In this document: positions 26,794-34,829 of the stretch, piece by piece
How the letters are laid out: the number at the start of each line of letters is the position of its first letter
Numbering within the stretch: the first letter of the stretch is position 1
Assembly: GCF_035917575.1 (NCBI RefSeq)
Contig: NZ_CP109090.1
Span: forward strand, 1,178,001 to 1,242,000
Origin: Streptomyces sp. NBC_01788
GTDB taxonomy: Bacteria; Actinomycetota; Actinomycetes; Streptomycetales; Streptomycetaceae
Direction: 5' to 3'
Length of the DNA stretch: 64,000 bases
Notes under the pieces: generated by a model
Told to the model about the DNA's origin: nothing
What the model saw: only the letters and a program-made list of their open reading frames with translations
Database searches by the model: none
Translations under genes and position numbers: made by a program

Positions 26794-27396
26794 ATGGACC
26801 GGGCACGACCACTCCTCCCCAGCCGACGCCACCTGCTCAAGGGTGCCGCCCTGGCAGTCGTCCCCTACGCCTTACTTCCCGCCACGCGGGTCGACGCGCG
26901 GCCCCAGGCAGTCGACTACCCGGAGGCCGAGTGGCAGCCGGCGAGCAGCTCCAACTACACGGCGTCCAGCCGGCCCACGAGCTACTCGGTGGACCGGGTG
27001 GTCATCCACGTCACCCAGGAGACGTACGCCAGCACCCTGGCGATCTTCCAGAATCCGAAGAAGGAGGTGTCCGCGCACTATGTCGTCCGGTCCGCCGACG
27101 GACACGTCGCGCAGTGCGTCCGCGAGTCGGACGTCGCCTGGCACGCCGGGAACTGGGACTACAACACCCGCAGCATCGGCATCGAGCACGAAGGCTGGGT
27201 GGACAAGCCTGCCTACTTCACCAACGCCCTCTACGAGGAGTCGGCCAGGCTCACCGCGGCGATCTGCGACCGATACCGCATCCCCAAGGACCGCGCGCAC
27301 ATCATCGGGCACCATGAGGTACCGGGCACGGACCATACCGATCCCGGGCCCGACTGGGACTGGGTGCGCTACATCAGACTCGTGAACTTCGCCTGA
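26794..27396 (+). CDS. N-acetylmuramoyl-L-alanine amidase, Tat-exported
   Basis: A 200-residue secreted amidase_2 (PGRP-like) zinc enzyme. The N-terminus is a twin-arginine signal (SRRHLLKGAALAVV). The catalytic domain shows VVIHVTQE with the first zinc His, SIGIEHEG and IIGHHEVPGTDHTDPG with the second His cluster. It cleaves the lactyl-amide bond between glycan and stem peptide outside the cell. The frame is open from 26590, but the ATG at 26794 directly precedes the signal peptide. Confidence 0.9.
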   Translation: MDRARPLLPSRRHLLKGAALAVVPYALLPATRVDARPQAVDYPEAEWQPASSSNYTASSRPTSYSVDRVVIHVTQETYASTLAIFQNPKKEVSAHYVVRSADGHVAQCVRESDVAWHAGNWDYNTRSIGIEHEGWVDKPAYFTNALYEESARLTAAICDRYRIPKDRAHIIGHHEVPGTDHTDPGPDWDWVRYIRLVNFA

Positions 27397-27444
27397 CGGA
27401 GAGCCCGGACGAAAAGGTTGTCCGGGCGCGCACCGGGAGTGACG

Positions 27445-28755
27445 ATGTCCACAGCCGCATCGCCGTCCGGGGAGGCCGCATTGACCGATCCGTGGGTGGC
27501 CCTGGAACCGGGAGCCGACCCTTCCGAGCGTGTTCGCGCCCTGCGCCGGGCGCACGAGACGTTCACCGCGGTGGGCACCGTGCCGCGCCCGGTGCGTCCG
27601 GTGGTGGCCGACTCGTGGCGGCGTTCCGCCCGGGCGGGTGTCGGGCCGGACGGCACGGCGAGCGTGGAACTCGGCGACAGTGACCTCGGCACCTACCGGG
27701 CGGAGCATCCACTGGCGCTGGTGATGCCGCTGTTCCGGGAGCTGCTAGGCACGTACGCCGCCGACGGCGAGCATCTGCTCGCGGTGTGCGACGCGCACGG
27801 CAGGCTGCTGTGGGTGGAGGGACATCCGGGGACCCGGCGCAAGGCGGACCGAATGAACTTCGTGCCGGGCGCGCGCTGGTCGGAGACCGCGGTCGGGACG
27901 AACGCGCCGGGCACGGCGGTCGCGCTGGACCGCCCGGTGCAGTTCGCGGCCGAGCACTTCATCCGGCGCGTCCAGCCCTGGACGTGCGCGGCGGCCCCCG
28001 TGCACGATCCGCGCACGGGACAGGTGCTCGGCGCCGTGGACATCACCGGTGGGCACGGGCTCGCGCACCCGCACAGCCTCGGTTTCGTGCGGGCGGTTGC
28101 ACGGGCCGCCGAGTCCGAGCTGGCGCTGCTCGCCCCGCGCCGGCCCGCCGCCGGCGCGGCCGAGTTGACCGCCCTCGGCCGGGACGAGGCCCGGCTGGTG
28201 GTCGGCGGCCGCGGTGTTCGGCTGAGCCGCCGGCACAGCGAGATCATGGTGCTGCTGGCCCGTCATCCGGAGGGTCTGACCGGGGACCAGTTGCTGTGCG
28301 CGCTGTACGAGGACGAGTCGGTGACGCCGGTGACGCTGCGGGCCGAACTGGCCCGGCTGCGTAAGGTGCTCGGTGCGGGGGTGCTCGCCTCGCGACCGTA
28401 CCGGCTGACCGTTCCGGTTGGCTCGGACGCGGCCGCCGTCCAGCACCGGTTGGAGACAGGGGCGGTCGTGGCGGCCGCCGCGGCCTACTCCGGTCCACTG
28501 CTGCCCGGCTCACAGGCTCCGGCGGTGGTGCGGCTGCGACAGCGTCTCGCCGACGGAATGCGGAGCTCGCTGATCGCCTGTCGCGACCCCGACCTGCTGG
28601 CCGACTGGGTGCACGCGCCGTGGGGCGAGGACGACCTGGACGTGTGGCGGGCCCTCGTCGCCGTGCTGCCGACCGCGACGGCCCGGGCCCGGCTCGCCGC
28701 GCTCGAGGCGGAGTTGGCGGCGCCGCCCGGCTGGCACGGTCCGGTACCCCGCTGA
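27445..28755 (+). CDS. GAF-domain transcriptional regulator of the aldehyde dehydrogenase
   Basis: A 436-residue regulator. Residues ~60-230 form a GAF-type sensor with an AcoR-like layout (VVADSWRRSARAGV, NFVPGARWSETAVGTNAPGTA, HFIRRVQPWTCAAAPVHDP). A winged-helix segment follows (LSRRHSEIMVLLARHPEGLT). There is no sigma-54 ATPase domain. In actinobacteria this architecture is commonly found just upstream of an ExaC-like aldehyde dehydrogenase, as here, so it probably activates that gene in response to an alcohol or aldehyde. ATG at 27445 has GGGAG five bases upstream. Confidence 0.85.
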   Translation: MSTAASPSGEAALTDPWVALEPGADPSERVRALRRAHETFTAVGTVPRPVRPVVADSWRRSARAGVGPDGTASVELGDSDLGTYRAEHPLALVMPLFRELLGTYAADGEHLLAVCDAHGRLLWVEGHPGTRRKADRMNFVPGARWSETAVGTNAPGTAVALDRPVQFAAEHFIRRVQPWTCAAAPVHDPRTGQVLGAVDITGGHGLAHPHSLGFVRAVARAAESELALLAPRRPAAGAAELTALGRDEARLVVGGRGVRLSRRHSEIMVLLARHPEGLTGDQLLCALYEDESVTPVTLRAELARLRKVLGAGVLASRPYRLTVPVGSDAAAVQHRLETGAVVAAAAAYSGPLLPGSQAPAVVRLRQRLADGMRSSLIACRDPDLLADWVHAPWGEDDLDVWRALVAVLPTATARARLAALEAELAAPPGWHGPVPR

Positions 28756-28768
28756 CCGTTTCGGGCCC

Positions 28769-28787
28769 GCCACCGCGCGTCGGTGGC
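28769..28787 (+). terminator. Hairpin after the GAF regulator
   Basis: GCCACCG and CGGTGGC pair perfectly around a five-base loop, with flanking GGGC/GCCC able to extend the stem with a bulge. It lies 14 bases after the regulator stop. Confidence 0.55.
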
Positions 28788-28794
28788 CCGTTCC

Positions 28795-28813
28795 GCAACG
28801 TCCTTGCAACGTC
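28795..28813 (+). promoter_or_regulatory. Direct repeat GCAACGTC x2 upstream of aldehyde dehydrogenase
   Basis: GCAACGTC occurs at 28795-28802 and 28806-28813, an 11-bp period that places both copies on one helix face. It lies 68-86 bases before the dehydrogenase ATG, a good place for an activator site. The GAF regulator encoded just upstream is the natural candidate. This is inference. Confidence 0.45.
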
Positions 28814-28880
28814 GGCGTGTCTAGCCTCGCGCCGAGAGCTGCCCAACGGCGGGCAGCGCTGCTGAGGGAGGCAGACCAGA

Positions 28881-30404
28881 ATGACCCGTTACGCGGCGCC
28901 CGGCACCGAGGGCGCGATCGTCTCCTACCAGGCGCGCTACGACCACTTCATCGGCGGCGAGTACGTGCCGCCGGCCCGCGGACAGTACTTCGAGAACCCC
29001 TCGCCGGTGAACGGGCAGCCTTTCACGGAGGTCGCGCGCGGAACGGCGGAGGACGTCGAGCGGGCGCTGGACGCGGCGCACGCGGCCGCCCCGGGCTGGG
29101 GGCGCGCCTCCGTGACCGAACGCTCCGACATCCTGCTGAAGATCGCCGACCGCATGGAGGCCAACCTCGAATCCCTGGCAATCGCCGAGAGCTGGGAGAA
29201 CGGCAAGCCGGTCCGCGAGACGCTGGCGGCCGACATCCCGCTGGCCATCGACCACTTCCGCTACTTCGCGGGCGCGATCAGGGCGCAGGAGGGGTCGCTC
29301 GGGGAGATCGACAACGACACGGTGGCGTACCACTTCCACGAGCCGCTCGGGGTGGTCGCGCAGATCATCCCGTGGAACTTCCCGATCCTGATGGCGACCT
29401 GGAAGCTGGCGCCCGCGCTCGCCGCGGGCAACGCGGTGGTGCTCAAGCCCGCCGAACAGACCCCTGCCTCGATCCACTACTGGCTGAGCCTCGTCTCCGA
29501 CCTGCTGCCGCCCGGGGTGCTGAACATCGTCAACGGCTTCGGCGTGGAGGCGGGCAAGCCGCTCGCCTCCAGCCCGCGAGTGGCGAAGGTGGCGTTCACG
29601 GGCGAGACGACGACGGGGCGGCTGATCATGCAGTACGCCGCCGAGAACATCAAGCCGGTCACGCTGGAGCTCGGCGGCAAGTCGCCGAACATCTTCTTCG
29701 ACGACGTCTCGGCGGCGGACGACGACTTCCGCGACAAGGCGCTCGAGGGCTTCACGATGTTCGCGCTCAACCAGGGCGAGGTGTGCACCTGCCCGTCCCG
29801 GGCGCTGATCCAGCGCGGTCACTACGCGGAGTTCGTCGAGGCGGCAGTCGCCCGCACGAAGCTCATCACGACGGGCCACCCCCTCGACACGGAGACCATG
29901 ATCGGGGCTCAGGCCTCGAACGACCAGCTGGAGAAGATCCTCTCCTACCTGGACATCGGGCGGCAGGAGGGCGCGCGCGTCCTGACCGGCGGGGAACGCA
30001 TCGAGCACGAGGGTGAGTTGAAGGGCGGCTACTACGTACAGCCGACCATCTTCGAGGGCGACAACCGGATGCGGATCTTCCAGGAGGAGATCTTCGGGCC
30101 GGTGGTCTCGGTGACGTCCTTCGACGACTTCGACGACGCGATCAAGATCGCGAACGACACGCTGTACGGCCTCGGCGCGGGTGTGTGGACCCGGGACACC
30201 GGCACCGCCTACCGCGCGGGCCGCGCCATCCAGGCGGGCCGCGTCTGGACCAACTGCTACCACGCCTACCCGGCACACTCCGCCTTCGGCGGCTACAAGC
30301 AGTCCGGAATCGGCCGCGAGACACACAAGATGATGCTGGACCACTACCAGCAGACGAAGAACCTTTTGGTGTCGTACTCGCCGAAGAAGCTCGGCTTCTT
30401 CTAG
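28881..30404 (+). CDS. Aldehyde dehydrogenase (ExaC/AldA-type)
   Basis: A 507-residue NAD-dependent aldehyde dehydrogenase. The cofactor and active-site landmarks are [36 protein letters not shown] with the general-base Glu, and [13 protein letters not shown] with the catalytic Cys. The [11 protein letters not shown] form is typical of the acetaldehyde/ExaC group. It oxidises aldehydes, often from alcohol catabolism, to acids. GGGAGG lies before the ATG. It follows the GAF regulator and ends at a strong terminator. Confidence 0.95.
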   Translation: MTRYAAPGTEGAIVSYQARYDHFIGGEYVPPARGQYFENPSPVNGQPFTEVARGTAEDVERALDAAHAAAPGWGRASVTERSDILLKIADRMEANLESLAIAESWENGKPVRETLAADIPLAIDHFRYFAGAIRAQEGSLGEIDNDTVAYHFHEPLGVVAQIIPWNFPILMATWKLAPALAAGNAVVLKPAEQTPASIHYWLSLVSDLLPPGVLNIVNGFGVEAGKPLASSPRVAKVAFTGETTTGRLIMQYAAENIKPVTLELGGKSPNIFFDDVSAADDDFRDKALEGFTMFALNQGEVCTCPSRALIQRGHYAEFVEAAVARTKLITTGHPLDTETMIGAQASNDQLEKILSYLDIGRQEGARVLTGGERIEHEGELKGGYYVQPTIFEGDNRMRIFQEEIFGPVVSVTSFDDFDDAIKIANDTLYGLGAGVWTRDTGTAYRAGRAIQAGRVWTNCYHAYPAHSAFGGYKQSGIGRETHKMMLDHYQQTKNLLVSYSPKKLGFF

Positions 30405-30413
30405 ACACAGAAA

Positions 30414-30453
30414 AAGGGCGCCTGACCAGGGAAGATGCCCGTCAGGCGCCCTT
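30414..30453 (+). terminator. Strong terminator of the aldehyde dehydrogenase gene
   Basis: AAGGGCGCCTGAC (30414-30426) and GTCAGGCGCCCTT (30441-30453) form a 13-bp perfect stem with a 14-base loop, nine bases after the stop codon. Confidence 0.85.
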
Positions 30454-30719
30454 CTCGGCGCACACCTGAGCAGCAGGGCTTCGACGTAGTCGGCGGGCGT
30501 CCGTTTCGTGACCACTTGCGGTGAAGGGAGCGCGAGCGGACGGTTCCTGTCTCATGTCCATTGCGCCTCGGTGACCTGCGTCTCCGCGCACCGTCGGGCG
30601 GAGCCAGCCGACGGTGCCGGGGGATGATCCCTGCGTGGCTGAAGAGACAGGCGCAGATGCGGACGACGCTCGTGCATGGGATGAGCGGCTGGGCTGGGCG
30701 TTCGGGCTGATAGCAGATG

Positions 30720-30933
30720 ATCCGGCTACGAGGAGTGCGGCACGCGCTGGCCGTCGTCCTCGACCTGACCGCGTGCGCGGTGGCGGACCGACAGCCCACC
30801 CCGCGCTATGGCGACCTGGCACAACCTCGCGGTCGGCGCCCTGCGACTGAACGGCGCGAAGAACATCGCCTCCGGCCATCACCGCAATGCGCGTGATGCC
30901 CGCCGACCCCTCACACTCCTCGGCCTCGCCTGA
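30720..30933 (+). pseudogene. ISAs1-like transposase relic with internal deletion
   Basis: Two pieces of one transposase type are joined out of frame. The 30720-30782 piece reads [20 protein letters not shown], like the N-terminal RGVRH..L..LL.L..CAVLAG of ISAs1-family transposases. The 30808-30933 piece reads [19 protein letters not shown] and ends in LTLLGLA-stop, like the C-terminus of the same family. The middle, including the catalytic acidic residues, is gone. No terminal repeats were found. Confidence 0.65.
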
Positions 30934-31159
30934 GCACGAAGTGGACGTCACTCGACTACGCCGAAGCCCCGAGGGCTGTCGCAGAGGCTTCAGGCTTTGG
31001 TCTTGGTCAGGCGGGCTGTCTCGCGAGGCCATCGAGTCGAACGGCGTTCGGCTCCGTGAGTTATTTTCCGACGGCCCCCTGGGCCGCTAAGGGGTCGACC
31101 GGGTCCGGCGCATGCGTTCTCGGCGTTCTCTCAGGCTGAGACCGAGAGGTAACGCCGCC

Positions 31160-31768
31160 TCAGATGGTCGGGGTGTTGTCAACAATCGGCCTGTGAACCT
31201 CAACAACCGGCTTCCACCCCGCGGAGAACTCGATGAAGTCCGCACGGGTGGGGTAGGTGTCGATCGCGCGACGGTCACGCTTGGGGCTGTCGCCCCCCTT
31301 GCGCCCCCGGGGAATCTGCTCCTCGAAGATGTCGACCTTCACGTCGGGAACCTCCTTGAGGCCCTGGCGCCAGATCTGCACGATGTCGGCGCCGAACGCC
31401 TGCCGAGCCGCAGCGTAAAGGGCCGTGAGGGCCCCCTTGTCCCCACCAGGGACGAAAAGTGCCAGGTCCAGCACGACACCGGCGGACTGGAGGACCTCGA
31501 TGGTCACCGAGCCGTTCTCGTCGGCCAAGTAGATTCCGGCTTCATTCTCGTCGTCGGGAAGGCAGGAGACCTCTTCCTGGAATACGGTTCTCGCCGTAAT
31601 CGAGCCGCCCTCGAAATCCTCACCGGACTTGGTCAGAAAAGCAGGGACATAGCAGTCGGGAAGCTTGAGTTCTGCCGTGTCGGCGGAAACGAAGAGCCTG
31701 TCCTTCACGCCGAGCTTCGTCACCTCTTCCAGCGAGAGGCGGCGAGCGGCGATCTTCTCCGTGTTCAC
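31160..31768 (-). CDS. Hypothetical protein, lower GC than neighbours
   Basis: A 202-residue protein that I do not recognise. No signal peptide or membrane segment is visible; the composition is acidic, with EEV, DDENEAG and DENGSV segments and a C-terminal basic patch (RGRKGGDSPKRDRR). The GTG start at 31768 has GAAAGGGAA upstream at good spacing, and the leader is AT-rich. Codon third positions are visibly less GC-biased than in neighbouring genes, suggesting acquisition. It sits alone between transposase relics. Confidence 0.65.
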   Translation of the reverse strand: MNTEKIAARRLSLEEVTKLGVKDRLFVSADTAELKLPDCYVPAFLTKSGEDFEGGSITARTVFQEEVSCLPDDENEAGIYLADENGSVTIEVLQSAGVVLDLALFVPGGDKGALTALYAAARQAFGADIVQIWRQGLKEVPDVKVDIFEEQIPRGRKGGDSPKRDRRAIDTYPTRADFIEFSAGWKPVVEVHRPIVDNTPTI

Positions 31769-32017
31769 GATTTCCCTTTCAGGTTGCACTGTCCCTCGTA
31801 ACAAGGACGCTACCACGAAACCCTGAGGTCAACTGCCCAGTAATCTTTGGGTAAATGGCCCCTGATGACCTGCACGGGAGGATACCGAAGCGAGTGCCAC
31901 TCGATCGGGAACACGCATCCGCCAGGTAGTGTCCCTCGTCATGGCGTTGGGGATCAACTGGCGGTTGCATTTCGGTGCGTTGGGTAGCACGGAGGAACCA
32001 AAAGAGAGCTTACGGCA

Positions 32018-32116
32018 GATATCACCCATATCGCCTTCGGGGAGGTGGCGGCGAGGTAAGGCGATCCATTCGTCGTGCATCTCGAAGAGCGCAGCGGAAA
32101 TCAACCGGATGGTCCG
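32018..32116 (-). pseudogene. IS256-like transposase C-terminal relic
   Basis: The minus strand reads RLISAALFEMHDEWIALPRR followed by HLPEGDM, resembling the C-terminal L..A.L...HDEW....RYL.EGSM of IS256/mutator-type transposases. Only this tail is present; the rest has been lost. It abuts the epimerase fragment. Confidence 0.5.
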
Positions 32117-32137
32117 ACAGCGCAACAACGGAGACCC

Positions 32138-32437
32138 CACGTCCGGGACGTGGCAGCGGCCAACGCGGTGGCGCTGGAGGCGGAGGCCGCCGGGGGTGCG
32201 CTCACGGCGTACAACACCGGCAGCGGCGAACCGCACACCGTCGGCGCGACGGCACGGGCGCCGGCCGCCGCGTACGGCGGCCCCGAGCCGGTCGTCACCG
32301 GCGAGTACCGGCTCGGGGACGTACGGCACATCACCGCGGACTCGTCGCGGCTGCGGGCCGGGCCGGGCTGGAAGCCGGAGGGCGGTTTCGAGGAAGGCAT
32401 GACGGAGTTCGCGCGGGCCGGGATGCGCGGGACATAG
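32138..32437 (+). pseudogene. NAD-dependent sugar epimerase/dehydratase, C-terminal fragment
   Basis: Residues beginning HVRDVAAANAVALEAEAAGG and continuing through ALTAYNTGSGEPHTVG, VVTGEYRLGDVRHITADSSR and LGW-like GPGWKPEGGFEEGM match the last ~100 residues of extended SDR sugar-nucleotide epimerases. The Rossmann domain and the Tyr-Lys active site are missing, and there is no proper start, so it is a remnant. Its left junction coincides with the IS256-like relic. Confidence 0.75.
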
Positions 32438-32454
32438 GCGCGAGCGTCGGTCTG

Positions 32455-32600
32455 CCAGCGGTCGTAGGCGATGAGCGACCGTGGGACCGGTGTGCCGGTC
32501 CAATGGGTTGTGCCGGATCGCTGCGACCACCGCGAAGATGCGCTGAGCGACCCGGATCGCGACACCGTCGAAGATCCGCCCACCCTGCTGTTTTGTCATG
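32455..32600 (-). pseudogene. IS982-like transposase C-terminal relic, frameshifted
   Basis: One minus-strand frame gives QQGGRIFDGVAIRVAQRIFA with VVAAIRHN; the next frame continues HWTGTPVPRSLIAYDR. Joined, they match the C-terminal VAQR.LA..A.IWHNW....P.RSLIAYDH of IS982-type transposases. A single-base shift lies near 32507. No start, catalytic core or inverted repeats remain. Confidence 0.6.
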
Positions 32601-32846
32601 TTCCCCGGGACGTTTACTCCGCAGCCGTTGGCGAGGGCGGCGTGGGTCAGCGGGCGGTGGCGGGGACAGGTCAAGTTCAGGTGGAGGGGGACGAGTTCCG
32701 CTCCCCGTGAAGCTCGCCGGGTTCGTCATGAGCGCACATGTTTCCCGTGACAGTGCACCCGACGCCCCGTCAGCCGTCCGCCAGAGTCGACGGAGGCCGC
32801 GACTCCCTCAACGTACGGGAACCGGCAGCAGGTCCGGCTGTCACAC

Positions 32847-33530
32847 TCAGCCGGTCTCGGAGACGGGCAGCGTCTCGATGAGCCCTGCGGCCATCGCGCG
32901 CAGCAGCAGTGTGAGATGGGCCGGGAAATCGAGCGCGAGATGCCCCCATGCGGGAACCTGCTCATACAGCTCGGCAAGGACCGGCGTGGGATGGGCGGCC
33001 TGCCAGAGCCCGCCGGCCAGCGGGAGCGTCCCGCCGACCAGCGCCTGCAACTGGCTGTGCGACATCACGCTCGCGCGGTCCAGCGTCTCGACGATCCGGT
33101 CGTGCGCCGCGAACGCCTGAGTCTTGTAGCGGCGGGCGCGCTCGATGTCCACGTCACCCTCCAGGCTCATCGTGGCGTGGGTGAGGAGGTCGCAGAACAC
33201 GGGCAGTGATGCGATCGTCTCGGCCAGCAGGCTCGACACATCGGATGGACCGAGGCCGGTCTGTGCCGAGAGTCGCGAGCTGATCGTGTCACGCCAGCGG
33301 GTCCAGCCGCGCTCCGCGAGTTCCAGCAGCAGCTCTTCCTTGCTCGCGTAGTAGCGCCGCACGCCGGTGCGGTGAAGGCCGGCGCGCTCGGTCACCCCCG
33401 CGACGGTCACGAACCGCACTCCACCGAGTTCGAGCGCGAGCTCCTCCGCGGCGTCGAGCAGGTCCTTGGAACGCTGCGCCTTGTCCTCCGTCGATCTCGC
33501 CCTCTCCCGCACCCCACAACGGTAACGCAT
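32847..33530 (-). CDS. TetR family transcriptional regulator
   Basis: A 227-residue regulator. The N-terminal helix-turn-helix is VTVAGVTERAGLHRTGVRRY followed by YASKEELL, and the remainder is the helical ligand domain. It is divergent from an MDR oxidoreductase gene, and two matching 8-N8-8 inverted repeats occupy the space between them. The first covers the ATG at 33530; a GTG at 33512 would leave that operator upstream of the start and is a credible alternative. It probably represses itself and the oxidoreductase until an electrophile or quinone-like ligand binds. Confidence 0.88.
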   Translation of the reverse strand: MRYRCGVRERARSTEDKAQRSKDLLDAAEELALELGGVRFVTVAGVTERAGLHRTGVRRYYASKEELLLELAERGWTRWRDTISSRLSAQTGLGPSDVSSLLAETIASLPVFCDLLTHATMSLEGDVDIERARRYKTQAFAAHDRIVETLDRASVMSHSQLQALVGGTLPLAGGLWQAAHPTPVLAELYEQVPAWGHLALDFPAHLTLLLRAMAAGLIETLPVSETG

Positions 33531-33545
33531 GGCGTGTTGCGTTAC
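33522..33545. promoter_or_regulatory. TetR operator 1: perfect 8-N8-8 inverted repeat
   Basis: GTAACGCA (33522-33529) and TGCGTTAC (33538-33545) are exact reverse complements separated by eight bases. The geometry suits a TetR dimer. It overlaps the start region of the TetR gene, as expected for autoregulation. Confidence 0.75.
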
Positions 33546-33563
33546 GCGTGCTACCGTCGAAAC

Positions 33564-33587
33564 ATAACGCATCACGAGGTGCGCTAA
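33564..33587. promoter_or_regulatory. TetR operator 2: second 8-N8-8 inverted repeat
   Basis: ATAACGCA (33564-33571) and TGCGCTAA (33580-33587) repeat the arrangement of operator 1 with two mismatches in the right arm. It lies 18 bases before the MDR gene, whose ribosome site (GGGAGGAA) follows directly. Confidence 0.65.
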
Positions 33588-33605
33588 GTCTGTGGGAGGA
33601 ACGCC

Positions 33606-34595
33606 ATGAAGGCTGTGCAAGCCATCCGGTACGGAGATCCGAGCGTTCTCGAAGTGGTGGAGCTGCCCGATCCCACGCCGGGCCCGGGCGAGATCGCCAT
33701 CGACGTCACCCACGCCGCCGTCGGCCTGATCGATCTGTTCTTCCGCGAGGGCCGCTTCAAGGACCAGCCGGGGATGCCGCAGCCGCCCTTCGTCCCCGGT
33801 CTCGAAGTCACCGGAACGGTGCGCGCTCTCGGCGAGGGGGTCACCGGATTCACGGTCGGTGAGAGAGTCGTTTCGATGTCCAACGGCGGCACCGGCGGTT
33901 ACGCCTCCGTCTTCATCGGACGTGCGGCTCTCGCCGTGTCCCTTGAGGGCTACGACATCGATCCCGCTCTCGCGGTATCGGTCGTGCCGAATGCCGCGAT
34001 GGCCCACGTCGCGCTGACGCGCGTGGCCCAACTGGCCGAGGGCGAGAGCGTCCTGATCCATGGGGCGCTCGGCGGCTTCTCCGCGGCGTTTCCCGGCATG
34101 GCCAAGCAGTTGGGGGCCGGTCGGGTGGTCGGCACGGTCCGCGCAAGCAAGCTCCAGGCCGCCGCGGCCACGAAGCTCCCGTATGACGAGATCATCGACT
34201 CGGCCGAGCTGGCAGCGGTCGGCGAGGAACTTTTCGACGTCGTCATCGACCCCGTCGGCGGAGAGCTGCGCGACAGAAGCCTGGATGTGATGCGCTCCGG
34301 CGGCCGGCTCATCGCCTCCGGTAACGCGAGTGGGGACTGGGGCCACTCGGTCGAGACCAGCCGGCTCTGGTTCAAAAGCGTCGCGGTCATGGGCTTCAAC
34401 GCCGGCGCCTACCTGCCCACGCACCCGGACACCGTGAAGCCCGCGCTCGAAGCAGCCGTCCAAGTCGTCGCCGCCGGACTCGGCCGGACCGAGGTCGACG
34501 TGCTCCCGTTCAGTCAGGCGGTCACCGCCCACGAGCGGATGACAAGCCGTTCCCTCAACGGACGCATCGCCTTGACACCAGCCGAGCCGACCTGA
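33606..34595 (+). CDS. Zinc-independent MDR oxidoreductase (quinone oxidoreductase-like)
   Basis: A 329-residue medium-chain dehydrogenase/reductase. The N-terminal GroES-like domain (MKAVQAIRYGDPSVLEVVEL, PGLEVTGTVRALGEGVTGF) lacks the Cys/His zinc ligands of alcohol dehydrogenases. The cofactor domain reads VLIHGALGGFSAAFPGMAKQ, then FDVVIDPVGG. It likely reduces quinones or enones with NADPH. GGGAGGAACGCC precedes the ATG. It is divergent from the TetR gene with two shared operators. Confidence 0.88.
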   Translation: MKAVQAIRYGDPSVLEVVELPDPTPGPGEIAIDVTHAAVGLIDLFFREGRFKDQPGMPQPPFVPGLEVTGTVRALGEGVTGFTVGERVVSMSNGGTGGYASVFIGRAALAVSLEGYDIDPALAVSVVPNAAMAHVALTRVAQLAEGESVLIHGALGGFSAAFPGMAKQLGAGRVVGTVRASKLQAAAATKLPYDEIIDSAELAAVGEELFDVVIDPVGGELRDRSLDVMRSGGRLIASGNASGDWGHSVETSRLWFKSVAVMGFNAGAYLPTHPDTVKPALEAAVQVVAAGLGRTEVDVLPFSQAVTAHERMTSRSLNGRIALTPAEPT

Positions 34596-34599
34596 TTGG

Positions 34600-34829
34600 T
34601 AGGCATTGAGCGCCATCGCAGCCGGTCGTCCGCGGCCACGGCTGGCGGTAGGCGGTAGGCGCTCCGCTCGTACTCGGTGCGCCAGCAGATGAGCCGCAGG
34701 GCCGGACCGCGGTCGTCCTCCAGTGTCAGCAGGCTCCGGGTGTCAGGCGCAGCGCGGCAGGCAGCCACGTGGCGGGTGTCAGTGCGAAGCCGGGCAGACC
34801 CAGGCCTTGGTCGGCGTCTGCGGCGGCGG
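34600..34829 (-). pseudogene. Frameshifted tail of the broken large gene
   Basis: Past the stop at 34830 the minus strand continues protein-like in other frames: GLGLPGFALTPATWLPAALR in one, then after another shift LLTLEDDRGPALRLICWRTE with YERSAYRLP. This looks like the original C-terminus of the gene at 34830-37252, now reached only through two further frameshifts. Confidence 0.5.

Noticed and set aside
26580..27494. The 14-base word TTGACCGATCCGTG occurs near 26589 and again near 27481.
   Set aside because: The second copy is inside the GAF-regulator coding sequence and no longer flanking identity exists; coincidence or short shared coding is likelier than a repeat element.
28821..30515. 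Long minus-strand frame of 564 codons opposite the aldehyde dehydrogenase.
   Set aside because: It is fully antisense to a certain gene and its sequence mirrors the codon bias of that gene.
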